Origin: Flavobacterium croceum DSM 17960
GTDB lineage: Bacteria > Bacteroidota > Bacteroidia > Flavobacteriales > Flavobacteriaceae
Reading direction: 5' to 3'
DNA: 64,000 nt
Assembly (NCBI RefSeq): GCF_002917885.1
Contig: NZ_PQNY01000011.1
Location: forward strand, 1 to 64,000
The position numbers were made by a program, and so were the translations under genes. The notes under the pieces are model-generated. The model was not told the DNA's origin. It did no database searches and saw only the letters and a program-made list of their open reading frames with translations. Numbering within the stretch: the stretch's first letter is position 1; each line of letters opens with the position of its first letter. This document shows positions 23,991 through 32,903 of this stretch, in pieces.

Positions 23991-25937
23991 TTAAACTTCA
24001 AATGTTTTTAATGATTTATTTATTTCTTCTTGTACTATTTTAGCAAATTCTTCAATAGTAACAGTACTGTTTCCTTTTCCTTCTTGACCGTGTCGTCTTA
24101 CCGATATTGTACCATTTTTTTCTTCTTCTTCACCAACAATTAGCATAAATGGCATTTTTTGAACTTCGGCTTCTCTAATTTTCTTGCCAATAGTTTCATT
24201 ACGGTTGTCAATTAGGGCGCGAATTTCGTGATTTTCTAGCAAACTTAAAACTTTTTGAGCATAATTTTCATATTTCTCGCTCAAAGACAGTATAATAGCT
24301 TGTTCTGGCATAAGCCAAAGTGGGAAATTTCCAGCAGTATGTTCTAGTAAAATGGCTATAAAACGCTCCATAGATCCAAAAGGAGCTCTATGAATCATAA
24401 CAGGGCGGTGCAACTTATCGTCTGATCCTTTGTAGGTTAGGTCAAATCGTTCGGGTAAATTGTAATCTACCTGAATAGTACCCAACTGCCAACTTCTGCC
24501 TAAGGCATCTTTTACCATAAAGTCTAGTTTCGGCCCATAAAAAGCGGCTTCACCACTTTCTATTACATAGTTTAAACCTTTATCTTTGGCAGCACTTATA
24601 ATGGCATTTTCGGCTTTCTCCCAATTTTCAACACTACCTATATATTTTTCTGGATTGTCTAAATCACGTACAGAAACTTGTGCTGTAAAATTTTCAAAAC
24701 CTAACGAACCGAAAACATACAATACCAAATCTATTACTTTTTTAAACTCGCTATCCAATTGTTCGGGTGTACAAAATATATGTGCATCATCTTGAGTAAA
24801 CCCACGTACACGAGTTAATCCGTGTAGTTCTCCACTTTGTTCGTAACGGTATACAGTTCCAAATTCGGCATAACGTTTTGGCAAATCTTTGTAAGACCAA
24901 GGTTTGTTATTGTATATCTCACAATGATGAGGGCAATTCATGGGTTTTAACAAAAATTCTTCGCCTTCTGCTGGTGTGTGAATAGGCTGAAAACTATCGG
25001 CGCCATATTTAGCATAATGGCCGGATGTTACATACAATTCTTTTTGACCAATATGAGGCGTAACCACTTGCTCGTAACCTGCTTTTTTTTGCGCACGTTT
25101 TAAAAATTGTTCCAGTCTGTCGCGTAAAGCAGCACCTTTTGGTAGCCATAAAGGCAAACCTTGTCCTACTTTTTGAGAAAAAGTAAACAATTCTAACTCT
25201 TTTCCTAGTTTTCTATGATCACGTCTTTTGGCTTCTTCCAAAAGTTCTAAATAATCGGTTAAGTCTTTCTGTTTAGGAAATGAAATACCATAAACACGAG
25301 TTAATTGTTTGTTTTTTTCATCGCCACGCCAGTATGCACCAGCAACACTCATTATTTTCATGGCTTTAATGATTCCTGTATTTGGAATATGTCCGCCACG
25401 GCATAAGTCAGAAAAATTAGAATGGTCGCAAAATGTTATGGTTCCGTCTTCTAAATTTTGTATCAGTTCTGTTTTATATTCATTGTCTTTATAAATTGCC
25501 AGAGCTTCTGCTTTAGAAACAGCACGCATTGTAAACTCATGTTTTTCTCTAGAAATTTCAAGAACTCGATCTTCAATTTTTTTGAAATCGGCATCTACAA
25601 TTTTGTGGTTCATAAAGTCTACATCGTAGTAAAAACCATTGTCTATAGCAGGGCCAAGGGTTAGCTTTATGCCTGGGTACAATTCTTCCAAAGCTTGCGC
25701 CATAACGTGCGATGTAGAATGCCAAAATGCTTTTTTACCTTCTTTGTCATTCCAAGTATAAAGTACTAACGTACCATCGGTCGTAAGAGGTGTTGTGGTT
25801 TCTATAGTTGTACCATTAAAGGCAGCCGATATAACATTTCTAGCCAATCCTTCGCTTATACTTTTTGCAACATCCATAGGAGTACTATTTTGTGCGTACT
25901 CTTTTACCGAACCATCTGGTAGTGTAATCTTTATCAT
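23991..25937 (-). CDS. thrS: Threonyl-tRNA synthetase
   Basis: The start at [10 protein letters not shown] gives 648 residues; the ATG 24 bases upstream overlaps the predicted transcription start. Domains in order are TGS (about 1-60), the editing domain with [11 protein letters not shown] and [11 protein letters not shown], the class II catalytic core with the zinc-binding [10 protein letters not shown] and motif 3 [11 protein letters not shown], and an anticodon-binding domain. It charges tRNA-Thr in the cytosol. It heads the thrS-infC-rpmI-rplT operon. Confidence 0.96.
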   Translation of the reverse strand: MIKITLPDGSVKEYAQNSTPMDVAKSISEGLARNVISAAFNGTTIETTTPLTTDGTLVLYTWNDKEGKKAFWHSTSHVMAQALEELYPGIKLTLGPAIDNGFYYDVDFMNHKIVDADFKKIEDRVLEISREKHEFTMRAVSKAEALAIYKDNEYKTELIQNLEDGTITFCDHSNFSDLCRGGHIPNTGIIKAMKIMSVAGAYWRGDEKNKQLTRVYGISFPKQKDLTDYLELLEEAKRRDHRKLGKELELFTFSQKVGQGLPLWLPKGAALRDRLEQFLKRAQKKAGYEQVVTPHIGQKELYVTSGHYAKYGADSFQPIHTPAEGEEFLLKPMNCPHHCEIYNNKPWSYKDLPKRYAEFGTVYRYEQSGELHGLTRVRGFTQDDAHIFCTPEQLDSEFKKVIDLVLYVFGSLGFENFTAQVSVRDLDNPEKYIGSVENWEKAENAIISAAKDKGLNYVIESGEAAFYGPKLDFMVKDALGRSWQLGTIQVDYNLPERFDLTYKGSDDKLHRPVMIHRAPFGSMERFIAILLEHTAGNFPLWLMPEQAIILSLSEKYENYAQKVLSLLENHEIRALIDNRNETIGKKIREAEVQKMPFMLIVGEEEEKNGTISVRRHGQEGKGNSTVTIEEFAKIVQEEINKSLKTFEV

Positions 25938-25958
25938 TGTTAAAATTTTTACGAAATG

Positions 25959-25988
25959 CAAATATAGTGTAAAGTGAAAAAATACAAA
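25959..25988 (-). promoter_or_regulatory. Predicted thrS operon promoter
   Basis: On the minus strand TTTG (25988-25985), 18 bases, then TATATTTG (25966-25959) matches the Bacteroidetes consensus fully. Transcription would start near 25952, inside the longest reading frame but upstream of the chosen thrS ATG at 25937, which settles the start. Confidence 0.7.
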
Positions 25989-26022
25989 GCGATAAGATGC
26001 GTATATCTTTAAAATAATTAGC

Positions 26023-26030
26023 TATTTTTG
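26023..26030 (+). promoter_or_regulatory. Predicted -7 box of the SDR-manC operon
   Basis: TATTTTTG matches TAnnTTTG and lies 17 bases before the SDR start codon, so the leader would be very short. Confidence 0.45.
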
Positions 26031-26046
26031 ACAAAAAAATTAATAA

Positions 26047-26727
26047 ATGTCCAAAAACATTATTATTACAGGAACTTCTAGAGGAATTGGTAAAGAATTG
26101 GCGTTACTTTTTGCCCAAAATGATTATTGTGTTTTGGCTTTATCTCGAACTGTTTCTCCAGATTTGTTGCAAAATAAAAATATTACCTGTTTAGAAGTAG
26201 ATCTTACAAAAGAAGCCGAACTAGAACGAGTAAAGCATTTTTTAACAGACACTTGGCACGATGTAGATGCTGTAATACACAATGCGGGCGCTTTGGTGAA
26301 TAAACCCTTTGAGAATATTACTTTGCAGGATTTTGAGTATGTTTATCGTGTAAATGTTTTTGGTGTAGCAGGCTTAACACAAATAGTTTTACCTTTTATG
26401 AAAAAAGGAAGTCATGTGGTTACTATAAGCTCTATGGGTGGTATTCAAGGGAGTATGAAATTTCCGGGTTTAGCGGCTTATTCGTCTAGTAAAGGAGCGG
26501 TTATTACACTCTCGGAACTTCTGGCAGAAGAGTATAAGGAGCATGGTATAGCTTTTAATGTATTGGCACTTGGCGCTGTGCAAACCGAAATGTTGGAAGA
26601 AGCTTTTCCAAATTATAAAGCTCCGCTAAATGCGCTAGAAATGGCTCAATATATTTATGATTTTACATTAACTGGAAATAAATATTACAACGGTAAAGTG
26701 CTTCAAGTGAGCGCTACAACACCTTAA
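26047..26727 (+). CDS. Short-chain dehydrogenase/reductase
   Basis: The 226-residue Rossmann-fold oxidoreductase has the cofactor motif GTSRGIGKE (residues 8-16), HNAGALVN, the catalytic Ser in TISSMGGI and the YSSSKGAV catalytic Tyr/Lys pair (about residues 146-150). The substrate is unknown. It is the first of four closely spaced plus-strand genes ending with manC. Confidence 0.9.
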   Translation: MSKNIIITGTSRGIGKELALLFAQNDYCVLALSRTVSPDLLQNKNITCLEVDLTKEAELERVKHFLTDTWHDVDAVIHNAGALVNKPFENITLQDFEYVYRVNVFGVAGLTQIVLPFMKKGSHVVTISSMGGIQGSMKFPGLAAYSSSKGAVITLSELLAEEYKEHGIAFNVLALGAVQTEMLEEAFPNYKAPLNALEMAQYIYDFTLTGNKYYNGKVLQVSATTP

Positions 26728-26738
26728 TTGCTTTTGTT

Positions 26739-27341
26739 TTGAATGCTATTTTATCTAAATATTTGCCAGAGTATGCTGTTTTGCCATGTTTTGAATTAAT
26801 AAAAAACTACCATGTTCACTTAAAAGTTGTTCATGAACGGCAAACGCGACACGGCGATTACAGAAAAGACGTTTCAGGAAAACACGAAATTACCGTAAAT
26901 GCCAATTTAAATAAATATAGATTTTTAATTACTCTTATTCACGAAATTGCTCACTTAGTAGCTTTTGAAAAGTACGGTAGATTTATAAAACCTCATGGAA
27001 CCGAATGGAAACTAACTTTTCAAAGCCTAATGTTGCCTTTTATTCGACCCGAAGTTTTTCCTAATGCGATATTACCTTTAGTAGCCAATCATTTTAGAAA
27101 TCCTGCGGCTAGTAGCGATACAGATGCTCGACTTGCTTTTGCATTAAAGCAATTTGATGAGCGCAAACCCGATGTAGAATTTATACATGAAATACCCAAC
27201 GGTAGTATCTTTAGAATAAAAAATGGTAGAATTTTTCAAAAAAAAGGATTGCGTGTAAAACGTTATGAGTGTATCGAGTTAAAAACAAGCAAAATATACC
27301 TATTTAATGCTAATGCCGAAGTAGAACGAATAGCAAATTAA
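26739..27341 (+). CDS. SprT-like zinc metalloprotein
   Basis: The 200-residue protein has the SprT-type motif LIHEIAHLVAFEKYG (HExxH, about residues 67-71), followed by HGTEWK, which should give the third ligand. The only usable start is TTG at 26739, 11 bases after the SDR stop; no in-frame ATG occurs before the conserved region. SprT/Spartan relatives act in DNA-protein crosslink repair, but for short bacterial members the role is unproven. A membrane gene follows after one base. Confidence 0.85.
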   Translation: MNAILSKYLPEYAVLPCFELIKNYHVHLKVVHERQTRHGDYRKDVSGKHEITVNANLNKYRFLITLIHEIAHLVAFEKYGRFIKPHGTEWKLTFQSLMLPFIRPEVFPNAILPLVANHFRNPAASSDTDARLAFALKQFDERKPDVEFIHEIPNGSIFRIKNGRIFQKKGLRVKRYECIELKTSKIYLFNANAEVERIAN

Positions 27342-27342
27342 A

Positions 27343-27804
27343 ATGATAAGAAACAAGCCATATTTATTACTTATAGTAGGATTTGCTTTATTAACTATTT
27401 TTTGTTTTCTCGCAAATTCAGAACCTACAATTGTATGTAATATCTACGATTCATATTATGTGCTAAATGTAAAATATTCAATGTTGTTTTATGCTTATTT
27501 GTTTGGAAGTGCTTCTTTATTGTATTTATTTTTAGACTCTTTTAAGATTAATTTGTCAAGAATGGTCATTTGGTTTCATGTTTTAGGTACTATTATAATG
27601 ATGTTGTTTTTCTTTTGCATAGGCTATTTGTCTAACGAACTTCCCGCTCAAGAAAAAGGAATTGATTATTTATTAGATACACCTAATTACTCTATATATT
27701 ATTTAATAATAACATTAATATTAATCTGTCTGCAAATCTTGTTTATTATAAATATATTTGTATCTGTAATTAAAAAAATGAAGACACCTCATACTTTTAA
27801 ATAA
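27343..27804 (+). CDS. Four-helix membrane protein of unknown function
   Basis: The 153-residue protein has helices near residues 5-24, 43-64, 72-98 and 116-142. No motif is recognised. It sits one base after the sprT-like gene and two bases before manC, so it is surely co-transcribed and translationally linked. Confidence 0.78.
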   Translation: MIRNKPYLLLIVGFALLTIFCFLANSEPTIVCNIYDSYYVLNVKYSMLFYAYLFGSASLLYLFLDSFKINLSRMVIWFHVLGTIIMMLFFFCIGYLSNELPAQEKGIDYLLDTPNYSIYYLIITLILICLQILFIINIFVSVIKKMKTPHTFK

Positions 27805-27806
27805 AT

Positions 27807-28868
27807 ATGAACAAAAATTATTACGCCATTATTATGGCAGGTGGCGTAGGCTCTCGATTTTGGCCAGTTTCTACAACCGAATTTCCAAAACAATTTCATG
27901 ATATGTTGGGTAGCGGGCAAACGCTTATCCAAAAAACCTACAGTAGGCTTTCTAGTTTAATTCCTCAAGAAAACATATTTATACTTACCAATGCAAATTA
28001 TAATGATATTGTTTTAGAGCAGTTACCTCAAATAAAGCCCAATCAAGTGTTGCTAGAACCAGCGATGCGCAACACTGCTCCTTGTATTGCTTATGCCTCT
28101 TGGAAAATTAAAAAAATGAATCCAGAAGCCTTAATGGTTGTGGCTCCAAGCGATCATTGGATTGAAGATGAAAAAGCGTTTTGTGACAATCTAGAAAAGT
28201 CTTTTCAATTTTGTGAAGCCAATAATGCTTTAATGACTTTGGGTATTACGCCCACATTTCCAAATACAGGATTTGGATATATCGAATACGACAAAACAGA
28301 TAAAAATGACATAAAAAAAGTGCATCAGTTTCGTGAAAAACCCAATTACGAAACAGCAAAATCATTTTTACATGCTGGAAACTTTTTGTGGAATGCAGGT
28401 ATATTTATTTGGAGTGTAAAAGCTGTAACAGAAGCTTTTGAAAAATTTCAGCCTCAAATGAGTGAGCTTTTTCTGCAAGGACATGAAGCTTACAACACAG
28501 ATAATGAGCGTAGCTTTATTGAACAAAACTATGCCAAAGCCGAAAACATTTCTATAGATTATGCACTTATGGAAAATGCAGATAATGTATATGTTTTGCC
28601 TGCAAATTTTGATTGGAATGATTTAGGAACATGGGGGCAGTTGCATGAAAAACTAGAAAAAGACGATTATAAAAACGGAGTAATAAACGCCAAAGTAATT
28701 TTGGAAAATGCAAGCAACAATATTGTTAGAACCGATGCCGAAAAAATAGTTGTAATAGACGGTTTACACGATTATATTATTGTTGATAAAGCAGATGTAT
28801 TGCTTATTTATCCCAAAAGTAAAGAACAAGATATTAAAAGAATTACAGCACTAGCCAATGACTTATAA
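27807..28868 (+). CDS. manC: Mannose-1-phosphate guanylyltransferase
   Basis: The 353-residue nucleotidyltransferase has the GDP-mannose pyrophosphorylase signature IMAGGVGSRFWPVS (residues 9-22) followed by FPKQFHDM, and later VAPSDHW, FREKPNYETA, GNFLWNAGIF and DWNDLGTWG. It makes GDP-mannose from mannose-1-phosphate and GTP for surface glycans. The C-terminal phosphomannose isomerase cupin of bifunctional ManC proteins is absent, so this is the short, monofunctional type. Confidence 0.93.
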   Translation: MNKNYYAIIMAGGVGSRFWPVSTTEFPKQFHDMLGSGQTLIQKTYSRLSSLIPQENIFILTNANYNDIVLEQLPQIKPNQVLLEPAMRNTAPCIAYASWKIKKMNPEALMVVAPSDHWIEDEKAFCDNLEKSFQFCEANNALMTLGITPTFPNTGFGYIEYDKTDKNDIKKVHQFREKPNYETAKSFLHAGNFLWNAGIFIWSVKAVTEAFEKFQPQMSELFLQGHEAYNTDNERSFIEQNYAKAENISIDYALMENADNVYVLPANFDWNDLGTWGQLHEKLEKDDYKNGVINAKVILENASNNIVRTDAEKIVVIDGLHDYIIVDKADVLLIYPKSKEQDIKRITALANDL

Positions 28869-28870
28869 AT

Positions 28871-28908
28871 AAAAAGCATCCGTTTTAATATTAAAACGGA
28901 TGCTTTTT
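28871..28908. terminator. Bidirectional intrinsic terminator
   Basis: An 18-bp stem (28871-28888 with 28891-28908; core AAGCATCCGTTTTAA) lies between the converging manC and ndk genes, with T tracts on both strands. Confidence 0.9.
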
Positions 28909-28924
28909 TATAATTTAATATGTA

Positions 28925-29344
28925 TTAAAATTGCTCTCTACCTGCAAAGTGAAAAGCACCTTCAATAGCAGCATTTTCATCAGAATCTGAACCATGAACT
29001 GCATTTTCACCAATAGAAGTAGCATATTTTTTACGAATAGTACCTTCTGCCGCTTCTGCTGGGTTTGTAGCACCAATCAAAGCACGAAAATCTTCTACAG
29101 CATTATCTTTTTCTAATATTGCAGCAACAATTGGGCCGCGAGTCATAAATTCTACCAATTCACCAAAGAAAGGTCTTTCGCTGTGTACAGCATAAAATTT
29201 TTGAGCATCAGCCACAGTAAGTTGTGTCAATTTCATTGCTACAATTCTAAAACCACCTTCAGTAATCATGTTTAATATTCCACCAATGTGTCCTTTTTCA
29301 ACAGCATCGGGTTTTATCATGGTAAAAGTTCTATTGTTTGCCAT
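28925..29344 (-). CDS. ndk: Nucleoside diphosphate kinase
   Basis: The 139-residue enzyme transfers phosphate between nucleoside tri- and diphosphates. It has the N-terminal [13 protein letters not shown] and the active-site histidine His117 in [12 protein letters not shown]. The length is normal. It stands alone on the minus strand. Confidence 0.97.
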   Translation of the reverse strand: MANNRTFTMIKPDAVEKGHIGGILNMITEGGFRIVAMKLTQLTVADAQKFYAVHSERPFFGELVEFMTRGPIVAAILEKDNAVEDFRALIGATNPAEAAEGTIRKKYATSIGENAVHGSDSDENAAIEGAFHFAGREQF

Positions 29345-29368
29345 TTTTATTTGTTTTTAAATTTTTTG

Positions 29369-29376
29369 CAAAAGTA
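29369..29376 (-). promoter_or_regulatory. Predicted -7 box of ndk
   Basis: TACTTTTG on the minus strand matches TAnnTTTG and lies 25 bases before the ndk ATG. No good -33 element is visible. Confidence 0.45.
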
Positions 29377-29442
29377 CTCTTTTTGGCATAGAATGAAAAT
29401 TATTGTGTAAAAACTTTCTCGATTACCAAACACTCTTTTGTG

Positions 29443-29475
29443 TTTTGTTAAATACCAAGTTAAATAGTATCTTTG
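29443..29475 (+). promoter_or_regulatory. Predicted mtaB promoter
   Basis: TTTG (29443-29446), 21 bases, then TATCTTTG (29468-29475) fits the Bacteroidetes consensus, 45 bases before the mtaB ATG. Confidence 0.6.
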
Positions 29476-29519
29476 CAACGCTCAATTTTTGACAACGATT
29501 TCATCAATTGAGAGTTATT

Positions 29520-30839
29520 ATGGTGCAAAATAAAAAAGTAGCATTCTACACCTTAGGATGCAAATTGAATTTTTCGGAAACATCTACCATTGCCCGAAAT
29601 TTTCAACAAGACGGTTTTGAAAGAGTAGATTTTGAAGAACCTGCCGATATTTATGTTATCAATACATGTTCGGTAACAGATAATGCAGACAAACAATTTA
29701 AACAAATTGTAAAAAAAGCTTTAAAAATTAACGAAAAAGCCTTTGTGGCAGCAGTAGGTTGTTATGCACAATTAAAACCAGAAGAATTAGCCGCTGTAGA
29801 TGGTGTAGATTTGGTACTCGGTGCTACAGAAAAATTTAAGCTTACAGATTACATAAACGACTTATCTAAAAATGATAGGGGAGAAGTGCATAGTTGTGAG
29901 ATTGAAGATGCTGATTTTTATGTAGGAAGTTATTCTATTGGCGATAGGACACGGGCTTTTTTAAAAGTTCAAGATGGTTGCGATTACAAGTGTACCTATT
30001 GTACTATTCCTTTGGCAAGAGGTATCTCTAGAAGTGATGCCTTAGAAAATGTATTGCGCAATGCCACTGAAATTTCAGCACAAGGAATTAAAGAAATTGT
30101 GCTAACAGGCGTAAATATTGGTGATTATGGCAAAGGAGAATTTGGCAATAAAAAGCATGAACACACTTTTTTAGAATTGGTGCAAGCTTTGGACAAAGTC
30201 GAAGGCATTGAACGTTTAAGAATATCATCTATAGAACCTAATTTGCTTAAAAACGAAACCATTGATTTTGTAGCACAAAGTAGAACTTTCGTTCCACATT
30301 TTCATATTCCGTTACAAAGCGGAAGCAATGCTATTTTAAATAAAATGAAGCGTAGATATATAAGAGAGTTATATGCCGAAAGGGTTTCTAAAATAAGACA
30401 AGTAATGCCTCATGCTTGTATTGGTGTGGACGTAATTGTAGGTTTTCCGGGAGAAACAGACGAGCATTTTTTGGAAACCTATTATTTTTTGCAAGAATTG
30501 GATATTTCTTACCTACACGTATTTACATATTCTGAAAGAGATAATACAGAGGCTGTAGAAATGCCCAATGTAGTTGCTAACAATGTAAGAAGTAAACGAA
30601 GTAAAATGTTACGAGGATTATCGGTTAAAAAACGTCGTGCATTTTATGAGAGTCAAATTGGAACTTCTAGAACTGTACTTTTTGAGAGCGAAAACAAAGA
30701 AGGCTATATTTATGGTTTTACCGAAAATTATGTAAAAGTAAAATACCCATGGAATCCAGAACTCATCAATACATTGCACAAAGTAACACTCACACACATT
30801 GATGAAGATGGAGCTGTACGCATACAATTTCTTGAATAA
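29520..30839 (+). CDS. mtaB: tRNA ms2t6A37 methylthiotransferase MtaB
   Basis: The ATG at 29520 (MVQNKKVAF) gives 439 residues; a TTG four codons upstream is less likely. It adds the methylthio group to t6A37 in tRNAs that read ANN codons. The N-terminal UPF0004 domain has three cluster cysteines (LGCKLN, NTCSVTD, VGCYAQ), the radical SAM core has CDYKCTYC (CX3CX2C), and a C-terminal TRAM-like region follows. The stop codon lies inside a perfect palindrome shared with the converging gene. Confidence 0.92.
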   Translation: MVQNKKVAFYTLGCKLNFSETSTIARNFQQDGFERVDFEEPADIYVINTCSVTDNADKQFKQIVKKALKINEKAFVAAVGCYAQLKPEELAAVDGVDLVLGATEKFKLTDYINDLSKNDRGEVHSCEIEDADFYVGSYSIGDRTRAFLKVQDGCDYKCTYCTIPLARGISRSDALENVLRNATEISAQGIKEIVLTGVNIGDYGKGEFGNKKHEHTFLELVQALDKVEGIERLRISSIEPNLLKNETIDFVAQSRTFVPHFHIPLQSGSNAILNKMKRRYIRELYAERVSKIRQVMPHACIGVDVIVGFPGETDEHFLETYYFLQELDISYLHVFTYSERDNTEAVEMPNVVANNVRSKRSKMLRGLSVKKRRAFYESQIGTSRTVLFESENKEGYIYGFTENYVKVKYPWNPELINTLHKVTLTHIDEDGAVRIQFLE

Positions 30840-30861
30840 TCAAATTTGATTATTCAAGAAA
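30828..30861. terminator. 34-bp perfect palindrome spanning both stop codons
   Basis: Bases 30828-30844 and 30845-30861 are exact reverse complements (17 bp per arm, core TCAAATTTGA). The palindrome contains the last codons and stops of both converging genes, so both proteins end Phe-Leu-Glu. It probably terminates both transcripts, although T tracts after it are poor. Confidence 0.6.
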
Positions 30862-31185
30862 ACAAATTTTAGTCATTCTAAAAACATTTGCACTGTATTG
30901 CTCTATAAATTCATAAGCATTGCTGCCTGTTTTTTTAAGGCTAATGATATGTTCGGCTGCAATTTCATAATACATTTTACTGCCTTCCATCATAAATCGA
31001 TTACCTTCTACACGATATGCTGAACGAATAAGGCTAAATTCCGAAAGATTCCAAGTGGTTGTTTTGGCATTAAAATTTTGAATATCGGTAATTAAACCCT
31101 CAGAAATTTCAGTTTTATATCCATAATACTTTGGTATTTCTTCAAAAAAAGAAAGAATAGCATTTTCTAAATTTTGATTACTCAT
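30850..31185 (-). CDS. Small protein of unknown function
   Basis: The start ATG at 31185 (MSNQNLENA) overlaps the end of the preceding gene by 8 bases and gives 111 residues; a longer frame has a poor start inside that gene. There is no signal peptide. Two helices at the N-terminus are followed by alternating strands and a final FIEQYSANVFRMTKICFLE segment. No family is recognised. Overlap suggests coupling to the glycosylase-like gene. Confidence 0.7.
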   Translation of the reverse strand: MSNQNLENAILSFFEEIPKYYGYKTEISEGLITDIQNFNAKTTTWNLSEFSLIRSAYRVEGNRFMMEGSKMYYEIAAEHIISLKKTGSNAYEFIEQYSANVFRMTKICFLE

Positions 31186-31789
31186 TAGGCACAAGGATAT
31201 ATTTTGAAAATTGATCAATTAAAGCATCAATACCAATAGCACTTGCCGAAGAGGTGGAATTGAGTATCGAACATTTTATTTTTCTGTTGTCTATAAAGAT
31301 AGTAAAACTTTGTTGAGATTTGAGTTTAAAATCTACAGGAAATTCGGTAAGTATTTTTTGATGCTCTAAATACTTAATAAAAGTTTGTGTCGCACTATTT
31401 TTTGAAGAAAAACCTAAAAGAAGTATTTGCTGTAATTCGGGATGATTTTTAACAATTTTTTTAATGTCTTGGTATTCTATAACATCAATTTTAGTATCTA
31501 AAGAGCTGTTGTTTTTTCTAAGAATTGTTTTACCTACATCATGAATTCCTATGTGTAAAAATTTCATCAAATTTTTGCGTTCGTTTACAGCTAGTTCAGT
31601 ATTCGATAAATCATGAGTCAAGGTTTTGTTGGCAATATGAGCTAAAATTTTCCAAAATCTATTTTGTTTGTTTGGATAATAAAACGGAAAAGCATGTTTA
31701 GAACTGTGAGGAGGAAAACTACCTAAAAGTAAAATTTCCATAGGATAGAAATCGTAAAACCAATCAGGGTGTTTTTCCAAAGTTGTCAT
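31178..31789 (-). CDS. Uracil-DNA-glycosylase-superfamily protein
   Basis: The 203-residue protein has the superfamily motif A near the N-terminus (ILLLGSFPPHSS, about residues 19-30), followed by FPFYYPNKQNRFWKIL, in the pattern of mismatch-specific UDG/TDG-like and inosine glycosylase-like proteins. A motif B-like segment, LNSTSSASAIG, lies near residues 176-186. It probably excises a damaged or mismatched base; the exact lesion cannot be told. It sits in a run of four close minus-strand genes. Confidence 0.75.
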   Translation of the reverse strand: MTTLEKHPDWFYDFYPMEILLLGSFPPHSSKHAFPFYYPNKQNRFWKILAHIANKTLTHDLSNTELAVNERKNLMKFLHIGIHDVGKTILRKNNSSLDTKIDVIEYQDIKKIVKNHPELQQILLLGFSSKNSATQTFIKYLEHQKILTEFPVDFKLKSQQSFTIFIDNRKIKCSILNSTSSASAIGIDALIDQFSKYILVPNE

Positions 31790-31790
31790 T

Positions 31791-32264
31791 CTAAATGGGT
31801 TTTATAGGGATATAAATATCTTCTTCAGATTCGGGATGATTACGGTTGTATTTTTCTCCTAAAATTTCAAATTGTGGTCTATTGTCTAGCTCGTAATTTG
31901 AATTTGGAAGCCATTTGGTGTAAATTTTTCTAAAAAATTCGGAAGCATTGGCTTGGTCTCCTTTATAATTAAAAACGGCATATAAACCTTCTGGAATTAG
32001 TAAACTTTCCATTCCTTCAGGAATATTTTCAAATGATGAAACGGCAACAGCAGCCCATTTTACAAATGGTTTATTTGGTTGAAAATCAAAATCATCAGGA
32101 TTGATTTGAATGTTGTACAACTCAGAACCAATAGCATTTTGAATTTCATTTCGTCTAGGCATAAAACTACTCCACAATTCAAAAGCACGATAATCTGTAT
32201 AGGTAAACAAAAGATTTTTACCTATGAATTTTGTTGTTGGAAAGGTTTTTATGATTGGATTCAT
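31791..32264 (-). CDS. GyrI-like effector-binding domain protein
   Basis: The 157-residue protein is a stand-alone GyrI-like small-molecule-binding domain. It shows FIGKNLLFTYTDYRAFELW at the start, the SLLIPEGLYAVFNYKG core, and the ending EDIYIPIKP, which is diagnostic of this fold. There is no DNA-binding domain. Relatives bind hydrophobic or cationic compounds. It lies one base before the glycosylase-like gene. Confidence 0.84.
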   Translation of the reverse strand: MNPIIKTFPTTKFIGKNLLFTYTDYRAFELWSSFMPRRNEIQNAIGSELYNIQINPDDFDFQPNKPFVKWAAVAVSSFENIPEGMESLLIPEGLYAVFNYKGDQANASEFFRKIYTKWLPNSNYELDNRPQFEILGEKYNRNHPESEEDIYIPIKPI

Positions 32265-32894
32265 TTACAAATCAATAGTATAAGTCAACATTATTTCAAA
32301 TCGAAAAAGATCTGTATTGAATATATCATTTTGATTAAATTGAATTGGGAAAACATATTCTGTTTTTCTATTTTTATTTCCTAATAAATATCCAATTTGT
32401 GTATCAATAGTCCATTTTTTTGATTCACCCAAAACAACTAATGTTCCTATTGCAGGCCCAAATAAATTATATTTAGTTTCTCTATGATAAAAATCATGAG
32501 GATAATTCACATCATTATCAAAAGTTCTTTTACCGTTTTTATATGAGATTGAAAAATATGGAATAACTGCTTTATCTTTTATAATATTGAAATCAAAATA
32601 ATATTTATATTCAATAATATATGAAATATCTTTATCTTTTGAATAGTCTATTGGTTCATAATTATTTGCAGTATCTTCTCTATGAGGTGTAAATGCATTA
32701 TATATAAACTTTGCACCAATTGAATGATTTTTAAAATAACTTTTCTCAAGGCCAATAATTGAACCAAAACCACCATCTAGTAAATTTATATACCCACAAC
32801 CTTTTATTGCTAAAATGTTGTTAGGATATTCTTTAGAAAAAGGATTTTGGCTAAGTACTGAAGAACAAAATAGTAATAGAATGTATTTTTTCAT
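32265..32894 (-). CDS. Exported beta-rich protein, likely outer-membrane barrel
   Basis: The 209-residue protein has a signal peptide (MKKYILLLFCSSVLSQ) and alternating strands with aromatic residues throughout (IIEYKYYFDF, IPYFSISYKNG, TIDTQIGYLLG), ending in FEIMLTYTIDL. This fits a small outer-membrane barrel. The function is unknown. It directly abuts the start of the GyrI-like gene and follows the mutase gene. Confidence 0.75.
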   Translation of the reverse strand: MKKYILLLFCSSVLSQNPFSKEYPNNILAIKGCGYINLLDGGFGSIIGLEKSYFKNHSIGAKFIYNAFTPHREDTANNYEPIDYSKDKDISYIIEYKYYFDFNIIKDKAVIPYFSISYKNGKRTFDNDVNYPHDFYHRETKYNLFGPAIGTLVVLGESKKWTIDTQIGYLLGNKNRKTEYVFPIQFNQNDIFNTDLFRFEIMLTYTIDL

Positions 32895-32903
32895 TAAAAA
32901 TAA

